A DNA stretch of 16,394 bases from Bacteroidaceae bacterium (GTDB lineage: Bacteria > Bacteroidota > Bacteroidia > Bacteroidales > Bacteroidaceae). Of the stretch, positions 1-6,056 are shown in pieces. The stretch is from assembly GCA_030843315.1 (NCBI GenBank), contig JAUUPT010000079.1, positions 1 to 16,394 on the forward strand, written 5' to 3'. The position numbers and the translations under genes were made by a program. The notes below the pieces were generated by a model. It had not been told where the DNA came from. It did not search any database and was given only the letters and a program-made list of their open reading frames with translations. Position 1 is the first letter of the stretch. Each line of letters starts with the position of its first letter.

Positions 1-1208
1 ACCGCCGAACGGCGCAACTTGGCTGCCAGCGCCTGCGCCTCTTCCGTATTAATGCGGTAGCTCATCCCGCTGACCTGGAGTTTCGGCTGAGCCCGTCTCA
101 GTCCCAACATATATTTATACATCAACACCTTGCGGCATTTGGCATCCAGTTCGTTCCGGCTCAGTTGTCCCGACGCCACAGCATCCGCCAACTCCTGCAC
201 GGCATTCCTGGTATTGAATTGCACCAGCGCCATGTCGTTTCCGGCAAGCAAAGCCTTTGTCGTCACCTGCGGCACATCCGACACACCTTTCATATCCAGT
301 GCATCGGTAAACACCAGCCCCTTGAAGCCAAGCTCTTCTTTCAGCAATCCGGTCACCACGTTGTGCGACAATGAAGAGGGTATAGAGTCAGCGGGGTCGA
401 ACGCCTGCACTTGCAGATGTCCCACCATGACGCCGCCCAGTCCGGCACGCACCATTTCTTTGAAGGGATACAGTTCCACACTGTCCAGCCGGGCACGGTC
501 GTAGTGCAGCACCGGCAGTCCCTTATGCGAATCTACATCCGTATCTCCATGCCCGGGAAAGTGCTTGCACACGGAAAGTATGCCGCCGCTTTCCAATCCG
601 CGGCTATACGCCACCACCTTCGCCGCCACCTTCTGCGGGTTCTCGCCGAAGGAACGCACGTGTATCACAGGATTCAGCGGATTGGTATTGACATCCGCAT
701 CGGGCGCAAAATTGACGTGTACGCCCAGTTCGCGGAACTGGCGCGCCACTTCGCGGCCATATTCCTCTATCAGACTATTGTCCCCGATGCAACCCAGAGC
801 GGCATTGCGGGGATAGTTCGGAGTACCCTTCAGGCGCATGGACAAGCCCCATTCGCCGTCGAACGTTATCATAACGGGAATCTTGGACGACTTCTGAGCA
901 AGATTTGTCAGTATCGCTTGTTCCTCCGCAGTTCCTTCGGAAAACAGCAAGCCGCCTACCTTATATTTCTTTACCAGCTCGCGTATCTGCTTCTTGGTAG
1001 CCTTGTCCGCCCTGGCGGGAATGGTGGCCACTACGAGCTGGCCTATTTTTTCATCCAGGCTCATGCCCGAGAATACGGAATCTACCCATTGCCGGCAGCG
1101 GGTATCGTCTGCCGAAGGCAGAAACGGGGCTGCCCCCGTCTGGGCACGAAGCGAAGAAACTCCTAAAATGAATGCTGTGAGACACCAAAGGAGTGTGTAC
1201 TTTCTCAT
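1..1208 (-). CDS. Secreted GH3 beta-N-acetylhexosaminidase (NagZ-like), 3' part beyond window
   Basis: Translating the minus strand from the ATG at 1208 gives 402 open codons running off the left edge. A signal peptide covers about residues 1-23 (hydrophobic core, then LRA-Q), so the enzyme is exported. The GH3 TIM barrel follows. At 215-228 is the NagZ-type loop KHFPGHGDTDVDSH, whose Asp226/His228 would be the acid/base dyad. FTDALDMKG at 300-308 carries the probable nucleophile Asp302. RSFGENP at 185-191 is also typical of the family. Such enzymes remove N-acetylglucosamine from peptidoglycan fragments or glycans. Unlike cytoplasmic NagZ this copy is secreted, and related Bacteroides proteins often carry a C-terminal beta-lactamase-like domain; whether this one does lies outside the window. 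It is the last visible gene of a three-gene operon, 31 bases after the metallophosphatase gene. Family assignment is firm; the natural substrate is inferred. Confidence 0.9.
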   Translation of the reverse strand, partial: MRKYTLLWCLTAFILGVSSLRAQTGAAPFLPSADDTRCRQWVDSVFSGMSLDEKIGQLVVATIPARADKATKKQIRELVKKYKVGGLLFSEGTAEEQAILTNLAQKSSKIPVMITFDGEWGLSMRLKGTPNYPRNAALGCIGDNSLIEEYGREVARQFRELGVHVNFAPDADVNTNPLNPVIHVRSFGENPQKVAAKVVAYSRGLESGGILSVCKHFPGHGDTDVDSHKGLPVLHYDRARLDSVELYPFKEMVRAGLGGVMVGHLQVQAFDPADSIPSSLSHNVVTGLLKEELGFKGLVFTDALDMKGVSDVPQVTTKALLAGNDMALVQFNTRNAVQELADAVASGQLSRNELDAKCRKVLMYKYMLGLRRAQPKLQVSGMSYRINTEEAQALAAKLRRSA

Positions 1209-1239
1209 AATAAAATGTTGTTTAGAGGATGATTATGTG

Positions 1240-2079
1240 TTATTTTCCGGTGAGTGTAAGTACCATTTCTCCTACATAGATACCACTCTTGCCGGTGTGC
1301 AGAACGGGCACTTCTTTTCCGTCGGCATTCATGCCCATCATCGGTTTCTCCATAAAAGTATGCGAGTGCCCGCCCAGAATGACGTCGATATTACGAGTCT
1401 TACCCACCAGGAGTTCATCGGAAGGATCGTTCGGCTTGGAACTGCGGATGCCCAGATGCGACAGGCAGATGACGACATCGCAACCTTCTTTCTCTTTCAA
1501 GAGGTCGGCCATCTCCTGGGCAACGGTTATCGGGTCATTGTAGACCACGCCTTCGCACTTGCTGGCCTGCACCAGTCCCTCCATCTTGGGAGCAAGTCCG
1601 AAGATACCGATTTTCACCCCTTCGCGTTTCAGCACAATATAGGGTTTCACCAGTCCTTCGAGCACCGTCCCCGTGACGTCGTAGTTGGAGCAGACCACAG
1701 GGAACGTAGCCATGCGGAACAGGCGGGCCATATTGTCGAGCCCGAAGTCGAACTCATGGTTGCCGATTGTCATGGCATCGTACCCCATCAGATTCATCAT
1801 CTTGATTTCCAGTTCTCCCTGAAAGAGATTATAATAAGGTGTACCCTGTGAGATATCTCCACAATCCAGCAACAGCACCTCAGGATGTTTGGCACGATAT
1901 TGCTTCACGAAAGTGGCACGGCGCACAACGCCGCCCATGCCGGCATAAGTGTCGGCAGCATCGGGACTGATAGGTTCTATACGACTATGCATATCACTGG
2001 TATGCAGAATGAATAGTTCCTGCGCCGATACTGAAAGAACAAAAAGCAGTAGCACTGCTAAGGAATATATACGTTTCAT
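1240..2079 (-). CDS. Secreted metallophosphatase, catalytic (N-terminal) domain of a split 5'-nucleotidase
   Basis: A 279-residue protein with a signal peptide ending near SAQ20. It has the full set of calcineurin-like metal-site motifs of UshA/5'-nucleotidases: SDMH (Asp29, His31), CGDISQG (Asp75), IGNHEFDFG (Asn107, His108), LSHLG (His208) and GGHSHT (His238, His240). It should bind two metal ions and hydrolyse phosphate esters, probably nucleotides or UDP-sugars, in the periplasm. It stops after the catalytic domain. The C-terminal domain that in UshA supplies most of the nucleoside-binding pocket is encoded by the separate gene just upstream, 21 bases away. The two products probably work together, but that is inference. 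The GH3 gene follows after 31 bases. The catalytic class is clear; the substrate is not proven. Confidence 0.92.
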   Translation of the reverse strand: MKRIYSLAVLLLFVLSVSAQELFILHTSDMHSRIEPISPDAADTYAGMGGVVRRATFVKQYRAKHPEVLLLDCGDISQGTPYYNLFQGELEIKMMNLMGYDAMTIGNHEFDFGLDNMARLFRMATFPVVCSNYDVTGTVLEGLVKPYIVLKREGVKIGIFGLAPKMEGLVQASKCEGVVYNDPITVAQEMADLLKEKEGCDVVICLSHLGIRSSKPNDPSDELLVGKTRNIDVILGGHSHTFMEKPMMGMNADGKEVPVLHTGKSGIYVGEMVLTLTGK

Positions 2080-2100
2080 CGAACTCTGTTTTTTAGATTC

Positions 2101-2871
2101 TTATTCTTTAATTGTTACCCGTCCTTCCATGCGCGAGGTAATCTTCTTGCCGGCAGCGGTCTGTTGCCTCACATAGTCCATAAACAAGCCGCGCAAAGTG
2201 GCACCTTCGGGACATTCCCTTTTGTCTGCCTGCAGGAAAGCGGTCATCCCGTCATTGCCATCCGCCAGATAGTCAATAGTGGCAACGGTGTACACCTGCT
2301 CATCTGCCACGGGCTTTCCGCCGATGGTGGCTTGCAACAATTTACCGTCTTTGGATATTTCGAGTTGTATGCCGCTCACTCCCTCGCCGCCTCTCACAGC
2401 AATGTTCTCGAACAGATGCTTCATGGCAGAGCCTTTCATCACGAGCACGCAAAGCGAGTTCTCGAAAGGCAGGATTTCATAAATATTCTCCGTAGTGATA
2501 GGGCCTTCCGTCAATACATTGCGGATGCCGCCCACATTGACCAGCCCCATATCGGCAGGCTTTCCATGCACCCCGGCAGCGGCCTCGCGCAGCACGTCCG
2601 CCACCAGATTAGACAAAAGGCTTTCGGGTCTGTACCGGTCCATCGACATTTCGGCAGTACCCACCACGCTATACATCACGCTATCTATTTTAGCCTTGTA
2701 AGGAGCAAGCAGGGCTACTGCTTCTGCATCCGGCGTTGCATTCCAGGTAGAGTCCATCGGGATCCGGTCTCCTTCGGCTTTAACTACCTCGTAGGAAGAA
2801 TGGCAAGACGCCAGCAGGAACGCTAACGCCACGAATGTCCCGGAAAGGAGCTTGAAAGTTTGTCTCTTCAT
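2101..2871 (-). CDS. Lipoprotein with 5'-nucleotidase C-terminal domain
   Basis: A 256-residue protein with a lipoprotein signal peptide: basic start, hydrophobic stretch and lipobox LASC with Cys23 as the lipidation site. The rest matches the 5'-nucleotidase C-terminal domain: a region near ESLLSNLVADVLREA (83-97), NVGGIRNVL (112-120) with the conserved Arg117, and EILPFENSL (132-140), whose Phe136 and Asn138 match the PF-x-N motif of the substrate pocket. Near the end, YLADGNDGMTAF replaces the usual GGDGY segment, so part of the base-stacking site has diverged. It has no metal site of its own and cannot be a complete enzyme. It is the first gene of the operon and lies directly before the metallophosphatase gene, so it likely supplies the substrate-recognition half, anchored to a membrane. 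Confidence 0.88.
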   Translation of the reverse strand: MKRQTFKLLSGTFVALAFLLASCHSSYEVVKAEGDRIPMDSTWNATPDAEAVALLAPYKAKIDSVMYSVVGTAEMSMDRYRPESLLSNLVADVLREAAAGVHGKPADMGLVNVGGIRNVLTEGPITTENIYEILPFENSLCVLVMKGSAMKHLFENIAVRGGEGVSGIQLEISKDGKLLQATIGGKPVADEQVYTVATIDYLADGNDGMTAFLQADKRECPEGATLRGLFMDYVRQQTAAGKKITSRMEGRVTIKE

Positions 2872-2895
2872 GTTTATCCAGTTTTTAAATTGCTA

Positions 2896-2903
2896 CAAAT
2901 ATA
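2896..2903 (-). promoter_or_regulatory. Probable -7 box of the nucleotidase/GH3 operon promoter
   Basis: The minus strand reads TATATTTG here, an exact match to the Bacteroides -7 consensus TAnnTTTG, 24 bases upstream of the lipoprotein start codon. The -33 region at the right distance (about 2923-2927) is weak, without a clear TTTG. Initiation would fall near 2889, giving a very short leader. Confidence 0.5.
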
Positions 2904-3063
2904 CTTTTCTTTTGCGATTGTGCCATAGAATCTCCCTGCAAAATTCATCACAACAGGGTTCATCGCATTCATCGGCTTGCAACAAAGACTTTGCAGCAGG
3001 GCGATAGCGGGTGAAGGCAAAACGCTTTTCTGCCTCCTTCACTGCTTTCAGCTTTCACTTTGT

Positions 3064-3278
3064 ACCGTCCTGACTATAGTTGGCTGCAAGCAGAAACTCC
3101 CTTGCTTACCGACCGGAACTCCCTTGCCTTTCATCTGAAACACTATTCCCTTTGATGCACAAGATGCCATCTTGTGTAGCATAAGATGCCATCTTGTGCA
3201 ACATAAGATGCCATCTTGTGCATCGAAACAATAAGGCTTCCGGATGAAAGGCAAGGGAGATACAGTTGAAAGGACGGT
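3064..3278. repeat. Large imperfect palindromic element (REP/MITE-like)
   Basis: The element is arranged symmetrically around base 3189. The 17-base arm CTCCCTTGCCTTTCATC at 3119-3135 is matched perfectly by its reverse complement at 3243-3259. Inside it, 3154-3188 pairs with 3190-3224 at 31 of 35 positions, plus two G-T pairs. The stretch between these arms (3136-3153 against 3225-3242) is only weakly complementary. Outer 8-base arms ACCGTCCT (3064-3071) and its complement (3271-3278) mark a possible outer edge, with extra sequence in the left arm. Transcribed, it would fold into one very long hairpin. It could be a repetitive extragenic palindrome, a non-autonomous transposon relic or a structured RNA. 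I see no obvious target-site duplication. Confidence 0.8.
3161..3226. repeat. Three tandem 22-bp units, each with a palindromic core
   Basis: The core AAGATGCCATCTT occurs at 3161-3173, 3183-3195 and 3205-3217, exactly 22 bases apart, followed by 9-base linkers that differ slightly. Each core is a dyad around a central C; in the first unit the dyad extends to CACAAGATG-C-CATCTTGTG. The middle unit is the centre of the larger palindrome. Twenty-two bases is about two helical turns, so any protein bound to the units would sit on one face of the DNA. Confidence 0.9.
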
Positions 3279-3356
3279 ATGTTCCGAACGACAGCAATTA
3301 AGAGGAAAGGGTGAAAGCAACACTACTGATAAAGTTAGGAAAGGGTGTGTCTAAAA

Positions 3357-3385
3357 CTCTGTGAGCCTCTGCGTCCTCTATGGTG
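3357..3385. repeat. Short degenerate CTCT-starting repeat
   Basis: Three adjacent units CTCTGTGAGC, CTCTGCGTC and CTCTATGGTG. They sit between the palindromic element and the rplS promoter. It may be the remnant of a dispersed intergenic repeat; no function is visible. Confidence 0.35.
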
Positions 3386-3407
3386 AATAAAAAAAGATTC
3401 AAAGCGC

Positions 3408-3438
3408 TTGTGTATCTGACAAATAATTCGTTCCTTTG
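3408..3438 (+). promoter_or_regulatory. rplS promoter (-33 TTG, 20-base spacer, -7 TTCCTTTG)
   Basis: TTG at 3408-3410 and TTCCTTTG at 3431-3438 fit the Bacteroides promoter layout with one -7 mismatch (TT for TA). Initiation near 3445 would leave a leader of roughly 80 bases before the rplS ATG, long for this genus and large enough for a feedback-control structure, though I see no strong hairpin in it. Confidence 0.6.
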
Positions 3439-3526
3439 CACCGCTTTCGCGCAATCGCTGTCAGGACAATAGAGAGAAGCCTGGTATGTTGCGTTGTAAC
3501 GATCAAACAATTTAATAAAAAGAACA

Positions 3527-3880
3527 ATGGATTTAATTAAAATTGCAGAAGAAGCATTTGCTACCGGAAAGCAGCACCCGAACTTCAAAGCAGGTGACAC
3601 AGTGACAGTAGCATATCGTATTGTCGAAGGTAACAAAGAGCGTGTACAGCTGTACCGTGGCGTTGTTATCAAGATTGCCGGACATGGAGAGAAGAAACGT
3701 TTTACAGTACGTAAAATGTCAGGAACCATCGGCGTTGAACGTATTTTCCCCATCGAGTCACCGGCTATCGATAGCATCGAGGTGAACAAGGTAGGTAAGG
3801 TTCGTCGCGCTAAGTTGTACTACCTGCGTGCTCTTACCGGTAAGAAAGCAAGAATTAAAGAAAAAAGAGTTAACGGTTAA
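3527..3880 (+). CDS. rplS: 50S ribosomal protein L19
   Basis: A 117-residue protein, the usual L19 length. Recognisable segments are FKAGDTVTVAYRIVEGNKER near the start, the YRGVVIKIAGHG turn, FTVRKMSGTIGVERIFPIES in the middle, and the basic tail VRRAKLYYLRALTGKKARIKE. L19 sits at the interface of the 30S and 50S subunits. The first ATG of the frame lies at the natural N-terminus MDLIKIAEEAF. The gene is monocistronic here, with its own promoter and a strong terminator. It is not in a trmD-rpsP cluster as in many other bacteria, at least within this window. Confidence 0.98.
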   Translation: MDLIKIAEEAFATGKQHPNFKAGDTVTVAYRIVEGNKERVQLYRGVVIKIAGHGEKKRFTVRKMSGTIGVERIFPIESPAIDSIEVNKVGKVRRAKLYYLRALTGKKARIKEKRVNG

Positions 3881-3896
3881 TACCGCACTCCTATTT

Positions 3897-3945
3897 CGAA
3901 ATAAAAAAGGGAGACTGACAGTGTCGGTTTCCCTTTTTTATTTCG
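3897..3945. terminator. Symmetric, probably bidirectional terminator after rplS
   Basis: The 16-base arm CGAAATAAAAAAGGGA (3897-3912) pairs perfectly with 3930-3945. The inner bases also pair, with two G-T pairs, leaving almost no loop at base 3921. The A run on one side and T run on the other give a U tract in either direction, so it can stop rplS and also readthrough from the leftward gene at 4023-5849. Confidence 0.88.
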
Positions 3946-3954
3946 AATAAGATA

Positions 3955-3990
3955 TTATCCCCTTGCACTTCAAAGAGTGCAAGGGGATAA
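3955..3990 (-). terminator. Hairpin downstream of the secreted protein gene
   Basis: A perfect 15-bp stem (TTATCCCCTTGCACT at 3955-3969 with 3976-3990) and a six-base loop, 33 bases past the stop codon of the minus-strand gene that ends at 4023. The U tract is poor on this strand, so it may act together with the terminator at 3897-3945 or protect the 3' end of the mRNA. Confidence 0.65.
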
Positions 3991-4022
3991 TTATTTCTTT
4001 CTACTGAACTGCAAAGAGTTCG

Positions 4023-5849
4023 TTATCTCTTGAAAGCCCTGAAAGAATGAGGTTTGATAGTCATTCCAAAGGCATTCTTTTCCTTTGCATCTCTCAGCCA
4101 GATACGTGCATCGGGCGTCTTCTCTCCCTTGATGGTTTCGTTGGTGATGAGGTCGGTGATGGTACCGGTGGTAGCATCCATAACGACTTTCACATTGACA
4201 GGTTCGTCAGAGAAGGACTCTACGATAAAGGTATTGTTGTCGTATACAAAAAGGCTGACGTTGGCAGGACCTTCCAGGCGAACAGGAACATCGGGACTGG
4301 CTACGGCACGCACTCTGTTCAGCACGCCGGCGGGCAGGCGGTACAGTCCGGCAAATGAATCGGGGATGGTCAGCACCCATACGGAACCGTCTTCATAACG
4401 GGCCTGCATCAACATCGTCCAGCCGGTAACACCGTCGTCGATAGCCGGGATGTCTTCCCAAGCATCATTGGTATTATAGTACACCTGGGGAATGAAGATG
4501 TTTTTGTCCGACTTGCCAAAGTGACCGAAGTCATTCACAAAGCCCTTATTGTCGTTGATTCGCAGTTCGACGATGTCGCCCAGTTCCTTCTGGATTACTT
4601 TCAGCAATCCGGTAGTGATGATGACACTGTTCTTCTCTTTCAGATGTCTCTTGATTTTGGAAACCAGATTCTTATCATACGCTGCCTGTTCCGTCAGCAA
4701 TACCATCTTCGCGCCAAAAGGAAATTCGGGAACCATCTCGATAGGCAAGCCTACCATACCGAGGTAAGTCTGCAAGAAGTCCTCGCCTTCGGAACCGATG
4801 GGCTTATAGCTCTTTATGCCTACCGGATTGCCCAACTTGCTGCATACCTTGTTCGCTATATCGTAAGAGAGGCCTGCCAAGGTGGCAAAAGAGGGTGAAT
4901 CGCCCAGATCCGACCAATTGAGGCTGGTGCCGGTACCTTGCCAGGCACCTTTGAACTGCGTTCCCAACGGACGTTGCAGACTGCTGAACTCAAAGATAGC
5001 ACACTCGGGTGCCTTGGCAAACAGTGTAAGCCAGATTTGTTCGGCATAGCGGTCGGCATAACGCATTCCACCGGCATCAATCCATCCGCCACCGTTTCTT
5101 CCGGGAGCAATGTTCTCGAAGTAACGGAAGATGCTGTAGCCCAGATAGGCTTGCAGGTGCTGGTCGGCATCAGGATTACGGGTTTCGGTACCGGTCCATA
5201 TTCCGTCGAAGCGTTTTGCCTCTGCGCCCAGGTCAAAGCCGGAAGCCTGGAAGTGTTCGTACCAGTTGGGGTACTTGATGATGAATTTACATTTGGGGTT
5301 GATGGCCTTTGCAGGGCCGATAAGCAAGTTGGCAGCCACTTCATTCATCAGCTTGACGCGGAAGTCTGTCCAGGACATGTCTCCCTTTGCTGCGGTGCAT
5401 TCCGGGCACTTGCAGGTATTGAAGAAGAAGTCGTCCAGGATGATTTCATCGAAATGCTTGGCTGTATACTCTGCTATCTTCTTTACTTCTGCCCGGCTTT
5501 CGGGATTGGTATAACAGAATGTCTTGAACTTGCCGTCGCCTGCCACCGTATAGGTGATACCTCCGGCTATTTCGACCTTCTTACTCTTAAAGAATTTCTT
5601 GGCAGCTATCAACGCAGCTTCCGGGGTATATCTGCCATCCCGGTGCGTCTCGATGTAGACCTTGTCAGGTTTGAAGTCCTTGGTCATTTCTGCCCATACA
5701 CCTTCCAGCCACTTAGTGTCTGTCATTTTACTAACATCACCCGAGGTGATGTAAATCGAGGCTTTAAAGCCATTGTAATTCTGTGCACCCACGTATAAGG
5801 AGAAGCACAATAAGATAGCAATTACTGCTGCATAACGAATGTTTTTCAT
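4023..5849 (-). CDS. Secreted protein of unknown function, probable TIM-barrel hydrolase
   Basis: A 608-residue protein from the ATG at 5849. The frame is open further upstream, but only from 5849 does it begin with a clean signal peptide (MKNIRYAAVIAILLCF... VGAQ, about 22 residues). The N-terminal half (about 28-330) has the alternating strand/helix look of a TIM barrel. Its standout motif is EIILDDFFFNTCKCPEC (135-151), two Asp at a strand end followed by Cys146, Cys148 and Cys151. Further aromatic and acidic stretches are KYPNWYEHF (192-200) and WTGTETRNPDAD (218-229). About 380-430 (MVLLTEQAAY, HLKEKNSVIITTGLL) resembles the Rossmann-like domain that follows the barrel in several glycosidases, and about 525-608 looks like a beta-sandwich. 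I cannot place it in a named family; glycoside hydrolase activity is a guess from architecture. It lies 207 bases downstream of the glucokinase gene with a terminator between, so it is transcribed separately. Confidence 0.85.
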   Translation of the reverse strand: MKNIRYAAVIAILLCFSLYVGAQNYNGFKASIYITSGDVSKMTDTKWLEGVWAEMTKDFKPDKVYIETHRDGRYTPEAALIAAKKFFKSKKVEIAGGITYTVAGDGKFKTFCYTNPESRAEVKKIAEYTAKHFDEIILDDFFFNTCKCPECTAAKGDMSWTDFRVKLMNEVAANLLIGPAKAINPKCKFIIKYPNWYEHFQASGFDLGAEAKRFDGIWTGTETRNPDADQHLQAYLGYSIFRYFENIAPGRNGGGWIDAGGMRYADRYAEQIWLTLFAKAPECAIFEFSSLQRPLGTQFKGAWQGTGTSLNWSDLGDSPSFATLAGLSYDIANKVCSKLGNPVGIKSYKPIGSEGEDFLQTYLGMVGLPIEMVPEFPFGAKMVLLTEQAAYDKNLVSKIKRHLKEKNSVIITTGLLKVIQKELGDIVELRINDNKGFVNDFGHFGKSDKNIFIPQVYYNTNDAWEDIPAIDDGVTGWTMLMQARYEDGSVWVLTIPDSFAGLYRLPAGVLNRVRAVASPDVPVRLEGPANVSLFVYDNNTFIVESFSDEPVNVKVVMDATTGTITDLITNETIKGEKTPDARIWLRDAKEKNAFGMTIKPHSFRAFKR

Positions 5850-5881
5850 AAATGGTACTTTACAGTTTGAAGTTATACAGG

Positions 5882-5913
5882 CAAATATAATAAAGGTTGT
5901 TGGAATAAACGAA
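5882..5913 (-). promoter_or_regulatory. Promoter of the secreted TIM-barrel-like protein
   Basis: The minus strand has TATATTTG (5889-5882), a perfect -7 match, 32 bases before the ATG at 5849. A partial -33 (TTCG, 5913-5910) lies 20 bases upstream. This supports 5849, not a farther upstream codon, as the start. Confidence 0.6.
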
Positions 5914-5988
5914 GGGAAACATACCGTAGGATACAAACCAACCCGCAAATGAAACGATTGGGAACAGGGCACTACTGCGGACATAAAG

Positions 5989-6025
5989 AAAAAGGGTGGA
6001 AACAGCAGTCAAACTGTTTCCACCC
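5989..6025 (-). terminator. Rho-independent terminator of the glucokinase gene
   Basis: Perfect 12-bp stem GGGTGGAAACAG (5994-6005) with 6014-6025, eight-base loop, then five U on the minus strand (5993-5989). It starts about 31 bases after the glucokinase stop codon. Confidence 0.9.
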
Positions 6026-6056
6026 CTTACCTTATATATCAGGTATTTTTCTTTGC

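Larger units (their letters stand above)
2872..3526. other. 655-bp gene-free region between the nucleotidase operon and rplS
   Basis: It contains, left to right: the divergent minus-strand promoter; an imperfect hairpin around 3013-3045; the large palindromic element 3064-3278 with three 22-bp units; two copies of AGGAAAGGGTG (about 3303 and 3342); a short run of three CTCT-starting 9-10 base units (3357-3385); and the rplS promoter and leader. Small open frames across the palindromic element exist only because the repeats lack stops. They have no credible start context or protein character, so I do not call a gene. Confidence 0.7.

Noticed and set aside
411..1166. Plus-strand 251-residue open frame
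   Set aside because: It lies antisense inside the GH3 gene, whose motifs are unmistakable; the plus-strand product has no domain or signal.
3161..3226. CRISPR-like array
   Set aside because: Three 22-base units with 9-base linkers are far too short and the linkers are not unique spacers. No cas genes are nearby.
3064..3278. Complete insertion sequence
   Set aside because: No transposase frame and no clear target-site duplication; at most a non-autonomous relic.
3048..3323. Small open frames on the minus strand through the palindromic element (for example 91 residues)
   Set aside because: They exist only because the 22-bp units lack stops in those frames. The protein repeats mirror the DNA repeats, there is no convincing start context and no recognisable domain.
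3298..3789. Minus-strand 163-residue open frame opposite rplS
   Set aside because: It is antisense to a universally conserved ribosomal gene and covers the rplS promoter; no protein family character.
5850..5984. Longer N-terminus (45 extra residues) for the secreted TIM-barrel-like protein
   Set aside because: The extension would bury the signal peptide and would run through the promoter and -7 box at 5882-5889. The ATG at 5849 gives a clean signal peptide.
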